Source: Gentiana macrophylla
Taxonomy: Eukaryota > Streptophyta > Magnoliopsida > Gentianales > Gentianaceae
Reading direction: 5' to 3'
Length of the DNA stretch: 64,000 bases
Assembly (NCBI GenBank): GCA_026214975.1
Contig: CM047807.1
Coordinates: forward strand, 69,171,824 to 69,235,823
The position numbers were made by a program, and so were the translations under genes. Under the pieces are notes generated by a model that searched no databases, was not told the DNA's origin, and worked only from the letters and a program-made list of their open reading frames with translations. Each line of letters opens with the position of its first letter. Position 1 is the first letter of the stretch. Shown here piece after piece: positions 10,242 to 19,979 of this stretch.

Positions 10242-10665
10242 AGTGCTTCACTCCCCAGATTACATCCCTGAATATATTTCTCAGCGTTTCTCATACGAAT
10301 CGGATTATATAGTGAATCATCAGGACATTATATAAATTACATTAAATACATGTAAATTAAACACGTAGATTCATCCATAAATCGTAGGAAGAGGACGTAG
10401 GGTATGAGATCCTCATAGACAAGGCATCACCACCTCCCTAACGTCATATCCTAGATCTACATCATCTAGATATGAATAACTACTCAAACAATCAAAGCAT
10501 AATTGGGAAATTGATTACTAAAAGAAAACAAGAAGAAAAACTAGGGCTTACATGATTGCACCCCCAGCTCCTTCACAAGCCTAATGAATCCTTATTTGCT
10601 TATATGTAAATATGAATTGATATTGGTGTGTATATGTGTGTCTTAAAAAATACAAAGGACTTGTG

Positions 10666-10673
10666 TTTATATA
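10666..10673 (-). promoter_or_regulatory. Putative TATA box in the 5' LTR
   Basis: TATATAAA on the minus strand, identical in position to the one in the other LTR at 4091-4098. Confidence 0.45.
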
Positions 10674-10772
10674 GAGCTACAGCCGACTTAAGAAAACCGA
10701 CTTAAATGCCGACACTACTGAACCCTAACCGCCCCAAACAATGTGCCGGACTTCTGCTGGACTTCAGGCCCA

Positions 10773-10786
10773 CTCGGTCGACCGAG
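10773..10786. repeat. Single palindrome in the right LTR
   Basis: CTCGGTCGACCGAG. The left LTR carries two units here (4197-4234). Confidence 0.85.
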
Positions 10787-11113
10787 CCTTGTATGATTTT
10801 TGGGCTTCCTTCTTGCTTCGTCTTGGGCTTTCCTCCTTTTATGCCTTGGGCTTCCTGAACTTGTCTGCAATCCATTAAAGCTTCTCCGAAGTCCATCCTT
10901 GCGCTCCCAAATGAGTTACTACAAATATAGCATAAAATACAGTCTGTAACATCAAATAATATAATAAAACCTCTAAATACATAATAACGAATCGTAGCTC
11001 TCCGCATATGCAAATTAAGTGTATTACGACTTATTATTACTCTATTATAGCTCTTTCAAACTAGAATCGGGGATAAAGATCATAGAATAACGGGCACAAA
11101 ATTACCGTTAAAA

Positions 11114-11118
11114 ATACG
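11114..11118. repeat. Probable target-site duplication (right) of the Athila-like element
   Basis: ATACG, pairing with ATATG at 2415-2419 with one mismatch. Confidence 0.45.
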
Positions 11119-11287
11119 ATGTAGTCATATAGGACTGGACCGATTTAATATGCATTTCTCATATAATTCCGTCATTGAGAAATCTTATTAAGTCACAAGA
11201 TGTTCATATACGGATTAACCATAATCCTGAAGTGATCGCATACTCCTAATGGTTTCAAGATAGGGTTTGATGTGTTCGTTAAGGATC
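11119..11287 (+). mobile_element. Copia 3' LTR, second fragment
   Basis: The sequence between the Athila-like element and the Sirevirus-like element. By position it continues the copia LTR begun at 1953. Its last five bases (GGATC) are duplicated at 18203 by the next insertion. Confidence 0.5.
11283..11287. repeat. Target-site duplication GGATC (left)
   Basis: A perfect 5-bp match to 18203-18207, flanking the Sirevirus-like element. Confidence 0.85.
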
Positions 11288-13020
11288 TGTTGGTCCCTTG
11301 GAAAGGCTAACACAAGTTTAGAGGGGGGGGGTGAATAAACTTGTCACCAAAAACTTTCCCAAAACTGGAATTACCCCAGGAACTGAGTTTTTGCCAAACT
11401 CAAACTGATTCTCAGCTCAGTTTTGTTCCTGTCCTTTAACTTGTGCGGAGTTCAGCTAACTCAACTGAGTATAAGTCAATACTGACTTATATTTAGTCTT
11501 GTTAACTGGCAGCGGATATAACTAGCCTTTAGTTCGATAGATGTGTCAATAAAGATCTGAATCTCCTATGTATCAGTTTTATGCTGACTCAGTGTCTGTC
11601 GTTTGCTGAGTGTGAAGATAACAAGAATTAAATCAATCACACCAAGAATATAAATGCATAAAGTAAATCAACACAAGATTTGTTTATGGAAGTTCCGGGT
11701 GGTGTAATCCCGTACGCCTCCCCTTCTCCTGTGGTGTAGGATGTATCACCATAATCTTGAGATAACCGTTACAAAATCCTAGCACAATGACAGTCCTTCA
11801 CGACACCCTAGTTTTACTGTCTACACATAATGAAGAAAGGTAAAATTGCTCTCTTCATTCTGCACACTGATCTTTCGGAGGTGGAATTGCTCCTTCACCA
11901 GCTCACCACTAACACACACACAGTCCGCAGACTGCACCAACAGCTGTGGCAACAAATTTGCATCCGTATGAAGAAAGGTGGAATTGCTCTCTTCAAACTA
12001 TGCACAACCAACCCTTTTTCACAAAGGTTAGGTTTAGAATTAATCAAGAGATTAATTCAGTGAGCTGTCTGATTCTTCTGGATCTGGCTTGGTAGCTCCA
12101 AGATGCCTTCTTTCCCCCTTAATGGGTTACTGGATCTTTCTTTTAAATCTTCAAGGCAATTCCGTTGGCTTCCCCTTTTCTAGATATATATTATCTGATT
12201 TTCTGGATCTGGATCTTTGGATATGTGCTTGTAAAGCTCTTTTTCGGATCCTTCTCTCTCTCTATCCTTCAAGTGATACTCTTGTGTATTTATAGGGGCG
12301 ATGTATTGGTCACTAGCTCTTGTAGCCGTTACACTTGTCATTTAGCCAACGTTCATATGTACGACCTTTGTCGTATTGTTAATTCAACAAGGCCTTAACT
12401 CAGTTTTCTACTTTACTTGAAAACAGAGTACCTTGTATACTTAACATCTGACTTTAATTGACTAATTTAGAGTACACCATTCAGTCTCTTCTTTTCCTGG
12501 TAACTGAAACTCTTTTTCCTTAAGATTATTCAGTTTTACATGATCTATAGTTCAGTTTCAGGTCACCACAGACTTGCCTGAATCCTGACTTATAGTCACG
12601 ACTTAATCAGCTTCTAACTGAGTTTGCCACCTCAGTTCTTCAGTCTTCTGTAACTGAGTCTGTGTCCCTCAGATCACCAGTCTTATAGATAAGCCAACTG
12701 AGTCTGTGACCCTCAACAAACTTATCTTCTTCAGTTCTTGCGTAACTAAGTTTGAACCCTCAGTTCTTCATGTGCATACTCAGTTTTCTTGTTGTGACTC
12801 AGCTGTTCGCCTAGTTCCTATTCTATTACAATGCTTGTCTGAACAACCTATACAAGGTTCAGACTCTAGATAGAACTTATACATTTTCTCTAGACCATTT
12901 CTAGCTTCTTCTTCCATTATGCACAATAACAGTTAGTTATGACTTCATCATCATGGGTTGTAAGTGATTTGTCTAATTACGTGACGAATCATCATCTAAA
13001 CATAAATAATATTTCCAACA
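11288..13020 (-). repeat. 3' LTR of the non-autonomous Sirevirus
   Basis: 1733 bp, plus-strand ends TGTTGGTCCC...TTTCCAACA. Near-identical to 16452-18202 except for a (CT)n tract and a clustered patch near 12583-12680. A G9 run sits about 35 bp from the left end. Short frames at 11830-12398 are not genes. Confidence 0.9.
12287..12294 (-). promoter_or_regulatory. Putative TATA box of the Sirevirus LTR
   Basis: TATAAATA on the minus strand in a context (CCCCTATAAATACAC) conserved in the other LTR at 17471-17478. A similar box lies in the element D LTR at 57483-57490. Confidence 0.6.
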
Positions 13021-13034
13021 ATTTCCCCTTTTTT
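13021..13034 (-). other. Polypurine tract of the non-autonomous Sirevirus
   Basis: AAAAAAGGGGAAAT on the minus strand, directly before the LTR start TGTTGG. Confidence 0.8.
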
Positions 13035-13179
13035 GATGATGTATCATAACCCTCCCTAAAAGCAATAATAAAAGAATAATTCAAGAAATCATAACAAATC
13101 AAATTCAGATAACAAACTAGAACAGCTGAATTCATTACAAGAGTAAAGTTTAAAACAAACTGAGTTAAAACTGAATAGA

Positions 13180-13458
13180 TTACAACTTTTCTTTTTCAAG
13201 TGCCAACATCTTTTCACCAAGGGAAATACTTCTTTTGGTTTCTAGGAGTCTTCTTTCTTTTCCTTCTTCAACTGATTCGCCATCTCTAGGCTTGATTTCT
13301 AGATATTCAATGATCAACTGATTAGCCTTTTCATTGTCTTGATTTTTGAGCTTTATCAAGATTTTTTTTATCTCCTCATTCATCATCATTTCTTCTTCTT
13401 CTGAAATATGACTATGTTCTTCTTCCTTAGTCTTTTCAGCTGTTCCTTCTTGTTCCAA
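13180..13458 (-). CDS. Accessory ORF, C-terminal coiled-coil segment
   Basis: 92 codons, extremely rich in Glu and Lys, with heptad-like spacing from residue 25 to the end (EIKKILIKL, KANQLIIEYL, RRLLETKRSI, GEKMLALEKEKL). It is the last coding block before the polypurine tract and lies where element D has 58571-58786. It is separated from the preceding block by a stop and frame change, so it is probably the C-terminal piece of one broken protein. The function is unknown; a structural coiled coil is all the sequence supports. No signal peptide or membrane segment is visible, so I do not call it an envelope protein. Confidence 0.5.
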   Translation of the reverse strand: MEQEGTAEKTKEEEHSHISEEEEMMMNEEIKKILIKLKNQDNEKANQLIIEYLEIKPRDGESVEEGKERRLLETKRSISLGEKMLALEKEKL

Positions 13459-13486
13459 TTCAGCTTCCCCCTTAGTTGTTGTCTAT

Positions 13487-13954
13487 CTATCTTCTACTGA
13501 CTTTAGACGTTTTCGATTGACGTCTGATTGCAAGTTTCCTTCTGATATTCATCACAACTCTAACTGAGGTCTCTTCATCTTCCTCAGTTCTTGTTTCTTT
13601 GAAGGTTTCTTCTGCGATCAGTTCTTCAATCAAACTGTCAACTGCTTCTCCATTCTGTTGAATTGCAAGTAGATCAGCATCTACTTGTTTGTGTTGTTCT
13701 ATCACCAACTGTTTGACATAGAATTCTTCAGCTGATTCAGCTTTAGCAACACCTTTAACTTCATCACCAGCTTCACCAGCTTCATCTTCCCCCTTGTTTG
13801 AAGATAAGCGATAGCTTTCTTCAAATAACTTACGCAGGGTGATGAGGTTGGAATATTCGTTCAAGCCTGAGTAATGAGATCTTCCAATGAGGTCATGTAG
13901 ATTGTAAAGTCTCTGCTGTAGAGTCTGCATCACACCTTCAATGATTTCTTTCAC
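13487..13954 (-). CDS. Accessory ORF, middle coiled-coil block
   Basis: 155 codons. Residues 1-50 are amphipathic (VMQTLQQRLYNLHDLIG), 55-80 are acidic, and the tail is basic (NIRRKLAIRRQSKTSK), perhaps a nuclear-localisation-like patch. The apparent start is a GTG overlapping the stop of the upstream frame at a run of nine T on the plus strand (13955-13963). The two frames are best read as one ORF broken by a homopolymer indel. It belongs to the accessory protein in the env position. No known domain. Confidence 0.55.
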   Translation of the reverse strand: MKEIIEGVMQTLQQRLYNLHDLIGRSHYSGLNEYSNLITLRKLFEESYRLSSNKGEDEAGEAGDEVKGVAKAESAEEFYVKQLVIEQHKQVDADLLAIQQNGEAVDSLIEELIAEETFKETRTEEDEETSVRVVMNIRRKLAIRRQSKTSKVSRR

Positions 13955-14538
13955 TTTTTTTTTAAAATTTTCTTCAATTGTTTCAGTTGACTGTTGCTGA
14001 GATGTTTCAGTAGCAGACTTGCTTGTGGATGCTTCATGGACTGTGATGAGGAACAGATTTCAGGATAATTAAAATGAGTGTCATGAATTGTCAGTTCCTT
14101 TTCATATACAGCCTCACAAAATTCACCATCTTCCAAAGCTTCCCTTTGTTCATCAGTGTACTCTCCATGTATTTCAGTTGGAGGTTCACATTCTTTAGTT
14201 TTATCAATCTCGCTTCCTTCGCTTCCTTCAGGTTCACTATCCTCAGTTTCCCCAAGCTCGCTTTCTTCAGTCTCATTCTGTTCACTCATTACAGTTTCAT
14301 TCTGTTCACTCTCTTCAGTTTCATCCTGTTCACTCTCTTCAGTTTCATCCTCAATTTGAATTACTTCTTCAGTTTCAGTTTCCTTTTTCTGAAATTTGTT
14401 CCAAGCCCTCTTTTGTCTTCTGAGAGTCCTTTCATCTAAATTCACAGTTCCACTAGAACTTGAATTTGAAACTTCACTTGATTCTTCATCAACAATCTTC
14501 CTTTTCTTCACTCCAGTGGACATTGATTTGTGTTCCAC
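13951..14538 (-). CDS. Accessory ORF, acidic repeat block
   Basis: 195 codons. A basic start (KKRKIVDEE, nuclear-signal-like) and a Ser-rich segment are followed by residues 55-110 built of a repeated E-T-E-E-S-E-Q unit. This reflects a 24-bp tandem DNA repeat at about 14226-14352. The tail is Lys-rich (LKQLKKILKKK) and runs into the next frame at a poly-T tract. No catalytic motif. Upstream frames at 14641-15421 carry a plant transposon-protein-like fold signature, so the whole set 15421-13180 likely derives from one long accessory gene. Confidence 0.55.
   Translation of the reverse strand: MEHKSMSTGVKKRKIVDEESSEVSNSSSSGTVNLDERTLRRQKRAWNKFQKKETETEEVIQIEDETEESEQDETEESEQNETVMSEQNETEESELGETEDSEPEGSEGSEIDKTKECEPPTEIHGEYTDEQREALEDGEFCEAVYEKELTIHDTHFNYPEICSSSQSMKHPQASLLLKHLSNSQLKQLKKILKKK
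14226..14352. repeat. 24-bp tandem repeat encoding an acidic heptad-like unit
   Basis: Units resembling CTTCAGTTTCATCCTGTTCA recur about four to five times with point differences. On the minus strand they encode ETEESEQ/N units. Confidence 0.7.
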
Positions 14539-14640
14539 TTTTGTTCTTGTGGATTTTCAAATAGGGAAATGATCTAGTATTTTTTGAACTGGAAAAGTGA
14601 ATCCCTTTTTCAATAGACACTTTTCCCCAGAAACCTTCTT

Positions 14641-15421
14641 TCATTGTGCTATTTCTTTCTCGTCTGAAATATGTTTTATCAATTGATTGAGAACAAATTT
14701 GTTCCAATCAAATCTCTCTTCAAACCAAATAGCATATATCAGTTTTAGTTTATCTGTTGAGAGAGTGTAGAAATTCCTGGCATGACCAATGACATTTTTG
14801 GTTAGAAGAATCATCAAGAATGCGAATTCTTTTTTGCTGATAGATGGATCCGATGAAGTTCTTCTCTTCTTTGTTGACTGCAATAACACTCCAAAGCTTG
14901 CCTTTTTCTTCATTTCCAAACGTAAGAGATGAAGATCCTCCGATTATGTCCAAGCCAAACACCAGTGAAAGCAACTATTCATCAACAGTAAAGCTCTTAT
15001 CTTGAACTGTCGTTTTGAAGCTTTTTCCATTATTGATGATTTCGGCATATTTGTAGAAGTCTCTGCTGCCGTCTGGACTCAAGGTAGTGACTTTTGTATC
15101 AATCATGTTTTCCAATCCTCGAATCTTCTTGATCTTGTTCACAATCCGTTTTGATAAAGTGGAGTTTGAATACTTTTGACAAAATTCGTCCAGGCTTGTG
15201 GTGATTCCATCATCAATATTGTATTGCTCCATTGATTTCTGAATTAGGAATTCTTTTGGAAAATCTTGAATGCTTTGACTTTGGATGAGCAAGATTTCGT
15301 CAAGATTTTTTTTGCAATCGTTTTCAAATAAGAGTCGTGTCACAATCAATGGGATTTTGTAGGGATGTACATCTACTTCTTTTTCTCCCAGATTGACACA
15401 TGGCTTCGAGTGATTTGTCAT
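14641..15421 (-). pseudogene. Accessory (env-position) ORF, N-terminal domain, broken
   Basis: Two minus frames. 15421-14975 encodes KYSNSTLSKRIVNKIKKI and a DFYKYAEI block, and ends at a TAG. The same frame resumes at once with LLSLVFGLDIIG. The homologous reading then shifts to the frame 14919-14641 (KNVIGHARNFYTL, LIYAIWFEERFDWNKFVLNQL). The order FYKYAE, VFGLDI, IWFEE-FDW-VLNQ parallels the transposon-protein domain at 5960-6930 and the element D block at 60067-60899. One stop and one frameshift disable it. Function unknown; it lies where Sireviruses carry an env-like gene. Confidence 0.6.
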
Positions 15422-15552
15422 GTCAGCCCAAGCGTCAGATGGTAGCTGGAATGTTTTCTGCTTTTGACCAATATGTTCTTCATCAGCTTTTGTTTAGATG
15501 TCAGCTTTATCGGGATTCAACATTGAGAACTGACTCGGCCTGCAAAACAGTT

Positions 15553-16350
15553 TTAAGTTTTCTTCGGTACCCATATCTTTTTGGGTCCGGCTAGATTAGT
15601 TACTGAAGTATTATTTTCAGTTTCTTCGATGAGAGAATTAAGATTTCTCATTTCTTTTCTGGCTAAACCATTACGCTCAATCTTAGTTGATTTCACAAGG
15701 ATTCCTTTAGATTTATCATTCGTAGTTTCCTTGTGTAATCCACTAGATCTCCCAGTAATTTGATGTCCAGAATTTTCATTCTTTGAAATCTCATTACTGG
15801 GTAGGGGTGGGAAATTATCATTGCTTTTGTCAAATTTACTAGACATTAATCTTTCAGCAAGATTTGACATCTCAGTTTCAAGAAACTCATTCCAATCTTT
15901 CGCTTTGTCAAGTTCTCCGTCTTTTAATTTCAGTTCCAACATAAGTTTTTCGGTTATCTTGACAAGTTCAGGGTTTCTCTTACTAAGTTCAGCGAATGAT
16001 AACTGAGTTGAAGAATGTACCTTTTGATGATGGTTTGATATAGTTTTAAGATCTGAGTGTACATCCTTTTGTTGCTCTAATGAATCTTCTATATCAATGG
16101 TAACTTGCGACAACTTCTTTTCTTCTTCTTCTGAGAGATTTCTTTGTGATGGAACTCCTCTGGATTTGTCTATATAAACATTGAAGTTTGTATCCACATC
16201 ATCACGGAGTTGAGGTTCTAGATTTGTATGCAGATTTGTCACACTGAACCTTTCAACTATTTGTTCCTGAAAATTAGATACATTTTGCAAACAGTTAGTC
16301 AGGAGGTGAGTAAGCCAACTCTTAATTCTAGATGTAGTCATTGAAATCAA
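15553..16350 (-). CDS. Gag-end-like coiled-coil ORF of the non-autonomous Sirevirus
   Basis: 265 codons, the first ORF after the primer-binding site. It is strongly helical and charged (SEEEEKKLSQVTIDIEDSLE; ELKLKDGELDKAKDWNEFLE; NSLIEETENN), with no zinc knuckle and no capsid motif. The C-terminus GPKKIWVPKKT matches the G-P-K-x-x-W-V-P-K signature that marks the Gag end, just before the protease, in Sirevirus polyproteins; the same motif occurs at about 30297-30320. In this element the signature is followed by the accessory ORFs, so pol was lost exactly at this junction. It may retain a particle or RNA-binding role; that is inference. Confidence 0.6.
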   Translation of the reverse strand: MISMTTSRIKSWLTHLLTNCLQNVSNFQEQIVERFSVTNLHTNLEPQLRDDVDTNFNVYIDKSRGVPSQRNLSEEEEKKLSQVTIDIEDSLEQQKDVHSDLKTISNHHQKVHSSTQLSFAELSKRNPELVKITEKLMLELKLKDGELDKAKDWNEFLETEMSNLAERLMSSKFDKSNDNFPPLPSNEISKNENSGHQITGRSSGLHKETTNDKSKGILVKSTKIERNGLARKEMRNLNSLIEETENNTSVTNLAGPKKIWVPKKT

Positions 16351-16435
16351 ACTAAGTGATTTTACAACTGATACATTGAGGGATCTTCAACAACTGCTTT
16401 AAAAGATATCTTTGGATCACTTCCAAGTGGAAGAA

Positions 16436-16449
16436 CTGCTCTGATACCA
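16436..16449 (-). other. Primer-binding site for initiator tRNA-Met
   Basis: TGGTATCAGAGCAG on the minus strand, two bases from the 5' LTR end. This is the usual copia PBS. Confidence 0.85.
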
Positions 16450-17409
16450 ATTGTTGGTCCCTTGGAAAGGCTAACACAAGTTTAGAGGGGGGACGGTGAA
16501 TAAACTTGTCACCAAAAACTTTCCCAAAACTGGAATTTCCCCAGGAACTGAGTTTTTGGCAAACTCAAACTGATTCTCAGCTCAGTTTTGTTCCTGTCCT
16601 TTAACTTGTGCGGAGTTCAGCTAACTCAACTGAGTATAAGTCAATACTAACTTATATTTAGTCTTGTTAACTGCCAGCGGATATAACTAGCCTTTAGTGC
16701 GATAGATGTGTCAATAAAGATCTGAATCTCCTATGTATCAGTTTTATGCTGACTCAGTGTCTGTCGTTTGCTGAGTGTGAAGATAACAAGAATTAAATCA
16801 ATCACAGCAAGAATATAAATGCATAAAGTAAATCAACACAAGATTTGTTTATGGAAGTTTCGGGTGGTGTAATCCCGTACGTCTCCCTTCTCCTGTGGTG
16901 TAGGAGGTATCACTAGAATCTTGAGATAACCGTTACAAAATCCTTGCACAATGACAGTCCTTCATGACACCCTAGTTTCACTGTCTACACATAATGAAGA
17001 AAGGTAGGATTGCTCCCTTCATTCTGCACACTGATATTTCTGAGGTGGAATTGCTCCTTCACCAGCTCACCACTAACACAAACACAGTCCGCAGACTGCA
17101 ACAACAGCTGTGGCAACAAAGTTGCATCCGTATGAAGAAAGGTGGAATTGCTCTCTTCAAACTATGCACAGCCAACCCTTTTTCACAAAGGTTAGGTTTA
17201 GAATTAATCAAGAGATTAATTCAGTGAGCTGTCTGATTCTTCTGGATCTGGCTTTGTAGCTCCAATATGCCTTCTTTCCCCCTTAATGGGTTACTGGATC
17301 TTTCTTTGAAATCTTCAAGGAAATTCCGTTGGCTTCCCCTTTTCTAGATATATATTATCTGATTTTCTGGATCTGGATCTTTGGATATGTGCTTGTAAAG
17401 CTCTTTTTC

Positions 17410-17412
<3 letters not shown>

Positions 17413-17448
<36 letters not shown>
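17413..17448. repeat. (CT)n microsatellite in the 5' LTR
   Basis: About 17 CT units, compared with four to five at the same place in the 3' LTR (near 12252-12263). The expansion postdates insertion. Confidence 0.85.
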
Positions 17449-17452
<4 letters not shown>

Positions 17453-17470
17453 TCAAGTGATTCTCTTGTG

Positions 17471-17478
17471 TATTTATA
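17471..17478 (-). promoter_or_regulatory. Putative TATA box of the 5' LTR
   Basis: TATAAATA on the minus strand, in the same context as 12287-12294. Being in the 5' LTR it would drive the element transcript. Confidence 0.6.
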
Positions 17479-18202
17479 GGGGCGATGTAATGGTCACTAG
17501 CTCTTGTAGCCGTTACAATTTTCGTTTAGCCAACGTTCATATGTACGACCTTTGTCGTATTGTTAATTCAGCAAGGCCTTAACTCAGTTTTCTACTTTAC
17601 TTCAAAACTGAGTACCTTGTATACTTAACATTTGACTTTAATTGACTAAGTCAGAGTACACCATTCAGTCTCTTCTTTTCCTGGTAACTGATAATCTTTG
17701 TCCTTAAGATTATTCAGTTTTACATGATCTATAGTTCAGTTTCAGGTCACCACAGACTTGCTCGAAATCGACTTATAGTCACGACTTAATCGACTTTAAA
17801 CCGAGTTTGCCACCTCGGTTCTTGAGTCTTCAGAATCGAGTATGTGTCCTCGGTTCTTCAGTCTTCTAGATAAGCCAACTGAGTCTGTGACCCTCAGCGA
17901 ACTTATCTTATTCAGTTCTTGCATAACTGAGTTTCTACCTTCAGTTCTTCTTGTGCATACTCAGTTTTCTTGTTTTGACTCAGCTGTTCGCATAGTTCCT
18001 ATTCTATTACAATACTTGTCTGAAACAACCTATACAAGGTTCAGACTCTAAATAGAACTTATACATTTTCTCTAGACCATTTCTTGCTTCTTCTTCCATT
18101 ATGCACTATAACAGTTAGTTATGACTTCATCTTCATGGGTTTTAAGTGATTTGTCTAATTATGTGACGAATCATCATCAAATCATAAATAATATTTCCAA
18201 TA

Positions 18203-18207
18203 GGATC
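18203..18207. repeat. Target-site duplication GGATC (right)
   Basis: Perfect match to 11283-11287. Confidence 0.85.
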
Positions 18208-19549
18208 GCTAAGAGGCGCGGTCTGAATCACTTTCACGTTGGCACTATTCTGGAATGAGTGAGAAGTGTGTGTCTCACAGATATGGAATCCATTCCTTCC
18301 TGCGGTGAGTAGAAAGACAATCCCCTTATTTGTTAATTCTAGAAAATGATCGATCCACGGAGTTTGCATTGGTTATGAACTAATTGGTCACTAGTGGGTT
18401 AATGGTAAATAAGGATAAGATGTATTGAAGAAGGTTTACGAAACTAATCCCGCTTCATTACGGATAGTCTATGGAGGGTTAGTTTATATGTAATGATTAT
18501 ATCAATGGACACTTATCTACTCGACTTGACGTTTTGAGAATAAGTTATATCTATAATCGATAGAGTTCAGTTTCGGATTTATGGTGGCGTAATTCCGGAA
18601 TTAATGAATTAAGTAGAAATATTATGTTTGATGAATATTTTATTTAATTTATTGTAGCTACTCGTTATAGGTTCATGGTCCCCGGGTTGGCTCCTAACAC
18701 GCGAGTGTTTTCTCGTTTTATGGAACCTCGATAATAAATTAAATAGTTGGTCTTTTTAATGAATATGCAAATATTATTTATTTGGTAAATAATATGTAAT
18801 ATAGAAAAGACATTTTCTATTATCCCAAATGACATCAAAAATGGTGCCACATTTTTTGGGTTTTGGGAAAAGAAATTTTCTCCAGATTAATTATATTGTG
18901 GATAATATAATTATTTATGTATTAAATAATTATAAATAAGAAATTAGCTTTCTTATTGGATAAATAGGAAATGTGTTTCCTATTGGATAAAGGTTTTATT
19001 TTTCTAAAAGGAAAAGATAAATTTGTGTGTAAAAGATAAAATCTCAAATTATTAGTTATTTTCCTATAAAAAAAGAGTTTCTCCCAACACAAAAATAACA
19101 ATATCAACGCCATTTTTTATAACCAATATTGCGCCACTTTAGTTGGAAAAAAGAGATAAATTTTGTTTTCTTGTCTTAGCCATTGGGAGAAGAAAAACCT
19201 TGGGTTTTTCTTGGGCAAATTCGAGGAGGTTCTACGGCGAGGATCGACGTCTACCAGTCGTCGCTAGGAGATACAAACTGGAAAATTATGGCTTCTCCAT
19301 CTGTCAATTTATTATTCCTCTTTAAATAAGGTAAATCTTCAACCTTCTCATAGTTAGATTAATTGTTTATGCGAATCGAATCATGGTAAAATCGCATGCG
19401 AATTTGTTCGTAGCTTTCACAGTGCAAGATCGAGTGTTTCGATCAGTGCTGTGAATCAGATCTGACAATCCAATTATGGATCGGATCCGGATTCGGGTTT
19501 CTATATATCTAGCATTTACCCATTTCTTTCTGCTAGGGATGCTTCTTGA
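18208..19549 (+). mobile_element. Copia 3' LTR, third fragment
   Basis: It continues the target LTR after the Sirevirus insertion. It has no coding region. The segment 18800-19140 is A/T-rich, like the promoter part of the solo copia LTR, and is followed by a leader-like stretch. The likely end is near CTAGGGATGC at about 19530-19549, comparable to CTAGGGATTTCCTAACA at the end of the solo LTR. The exact boundary is uncertain. Confidence 0.4.
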
Positions 19550-19979
19550 TGTGTCTGCAGCAATAGGGTCACTTGGTTGAGATTTTGTGTATAAGAAATC
19601 GCGGCTATTGAGTGTAGTGGGGGAATGGATTGAGGCAAACGATGAAGCCCTAAAATCGAGGCACTACCGTCATTCCCTCCTATCAAAAAACAACCTCTAT
19701 AGATTAATCCTTACGTCTGATTAAAAATCCACATGTGTAATCTTCACAAAATAAAAGCTCCATAAATCTCTGATTTTCCACATGTATAAAAGTGATTCAT
19801 TGCACACTTCACTTCACTGTATTCTCCATTGTATATAGCGGTTGAGTGACTTGGCTGACTACTAGGCCAGTGTAGTAACCTATTTACTGAGCTATAACAA
19901 AACAAATGTTCCTAGCAATCAGTGAAGTGGACTTTGTTGGTACCAGTACCTTACCTACCAAGTGAGAGCACCCAAAATG
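19550..19979. other. Unassigned spacer
   Basis: I see no gene, terminal repeat or TSD. It separates the probable end of the copia LTR from the Sirevirus pol remnant, where a 3' LTR would be expected, but none is recognisable. Confidence 0.35.

Larger units (their letters stand above)
2420..11113 (-). mobile_element. Non-autonomous Athila-like Ty3 LTR retrotransposon (whole element)
   Basis: An 8.7-kb minus-strand element. It has long direct LTRs at 2420-4560 (3' LTR) and 9346-11113 (5' LTR), ends TGATAACGG...CAATCA on the minus strand, an 18-nt tRNA-Asp primer-binding site at 9322-9339, and a G-rich polypurine tract at 4561-4575. The internal 4.8 kb carries a retropepsin-type protease and a plant transposon-protein domain. 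I see no reverse transcriptase, RNase H or integrase, so it would need enzymes in trans. A tRNA-Asp PBS is typical of Athila/Calypso elements. It sits inside a copia LTR. Confidence 0.85.
9346..11113 (-). repeat. 5' LTR of the Athila-like element
   Basis: A 1768-bp copy of the LTR at 2420-4560. It lacks the 3183-3543 segment and 22 bp between palindromes. The terminal TCA at its right end has decayed to AAA. The minus-strand transcript would start here. Confidence 0.9.
11288..18202 (-). mobile_element. Non-autonomous Sirevirus-like copia element (whole element)
   Basis: A complete 6.9-kb minus-strand insertion: LTRs 11288-13020 and 16452-18202, a tRNA-iMet primer-binding site at 16436-16449, a polypurine tract at 13021-13034, and TSD GGATC on both sides. 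Internally it has a gag-end-like coiled-coil ORF (16350-15553) and then, directly, the accessory ORFs that in Sireviruses follow pol. Protease, integrase, RT and RNase H are all absent. The related full-length type is element D at the right end of the window. Confidence 0.85.
16452..18202 (-). repeat. 5' LTR of the non-autonomous Sirevirus
   Basis: 1751 bp, homologous to 11288-13020. It has an expanded (CT)n tract at 17413-17448, and its outer end has changed from CCAACA to CCAATA. Confidence 0.9.

Noticed and set aside
11830..12398. Repeated plus-strand frames in the Sirevirus LTR (also at 16994-17227)
   Set aside because: They are duplicated only because the LTRs are duplicated, and they run antisense to the element.
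14226..14352. CRISPR-like array
   Set aside because: The 24-bp units are contiguous, inside a coding frame and without unique spacers.
13180..16350. Viral envelope glycoprotein
   Set aside because: The position is env-like, but the frames lack a signal peptide, a membrane anchor and Cys-rich ectodomain; they are coiled-coil and acidic.
17413..17448. (CT)n as a GAGA-type promoter element
   Set aside because: The tract is short in the twin LTR, so it is best seen as a microsatellite expansion.
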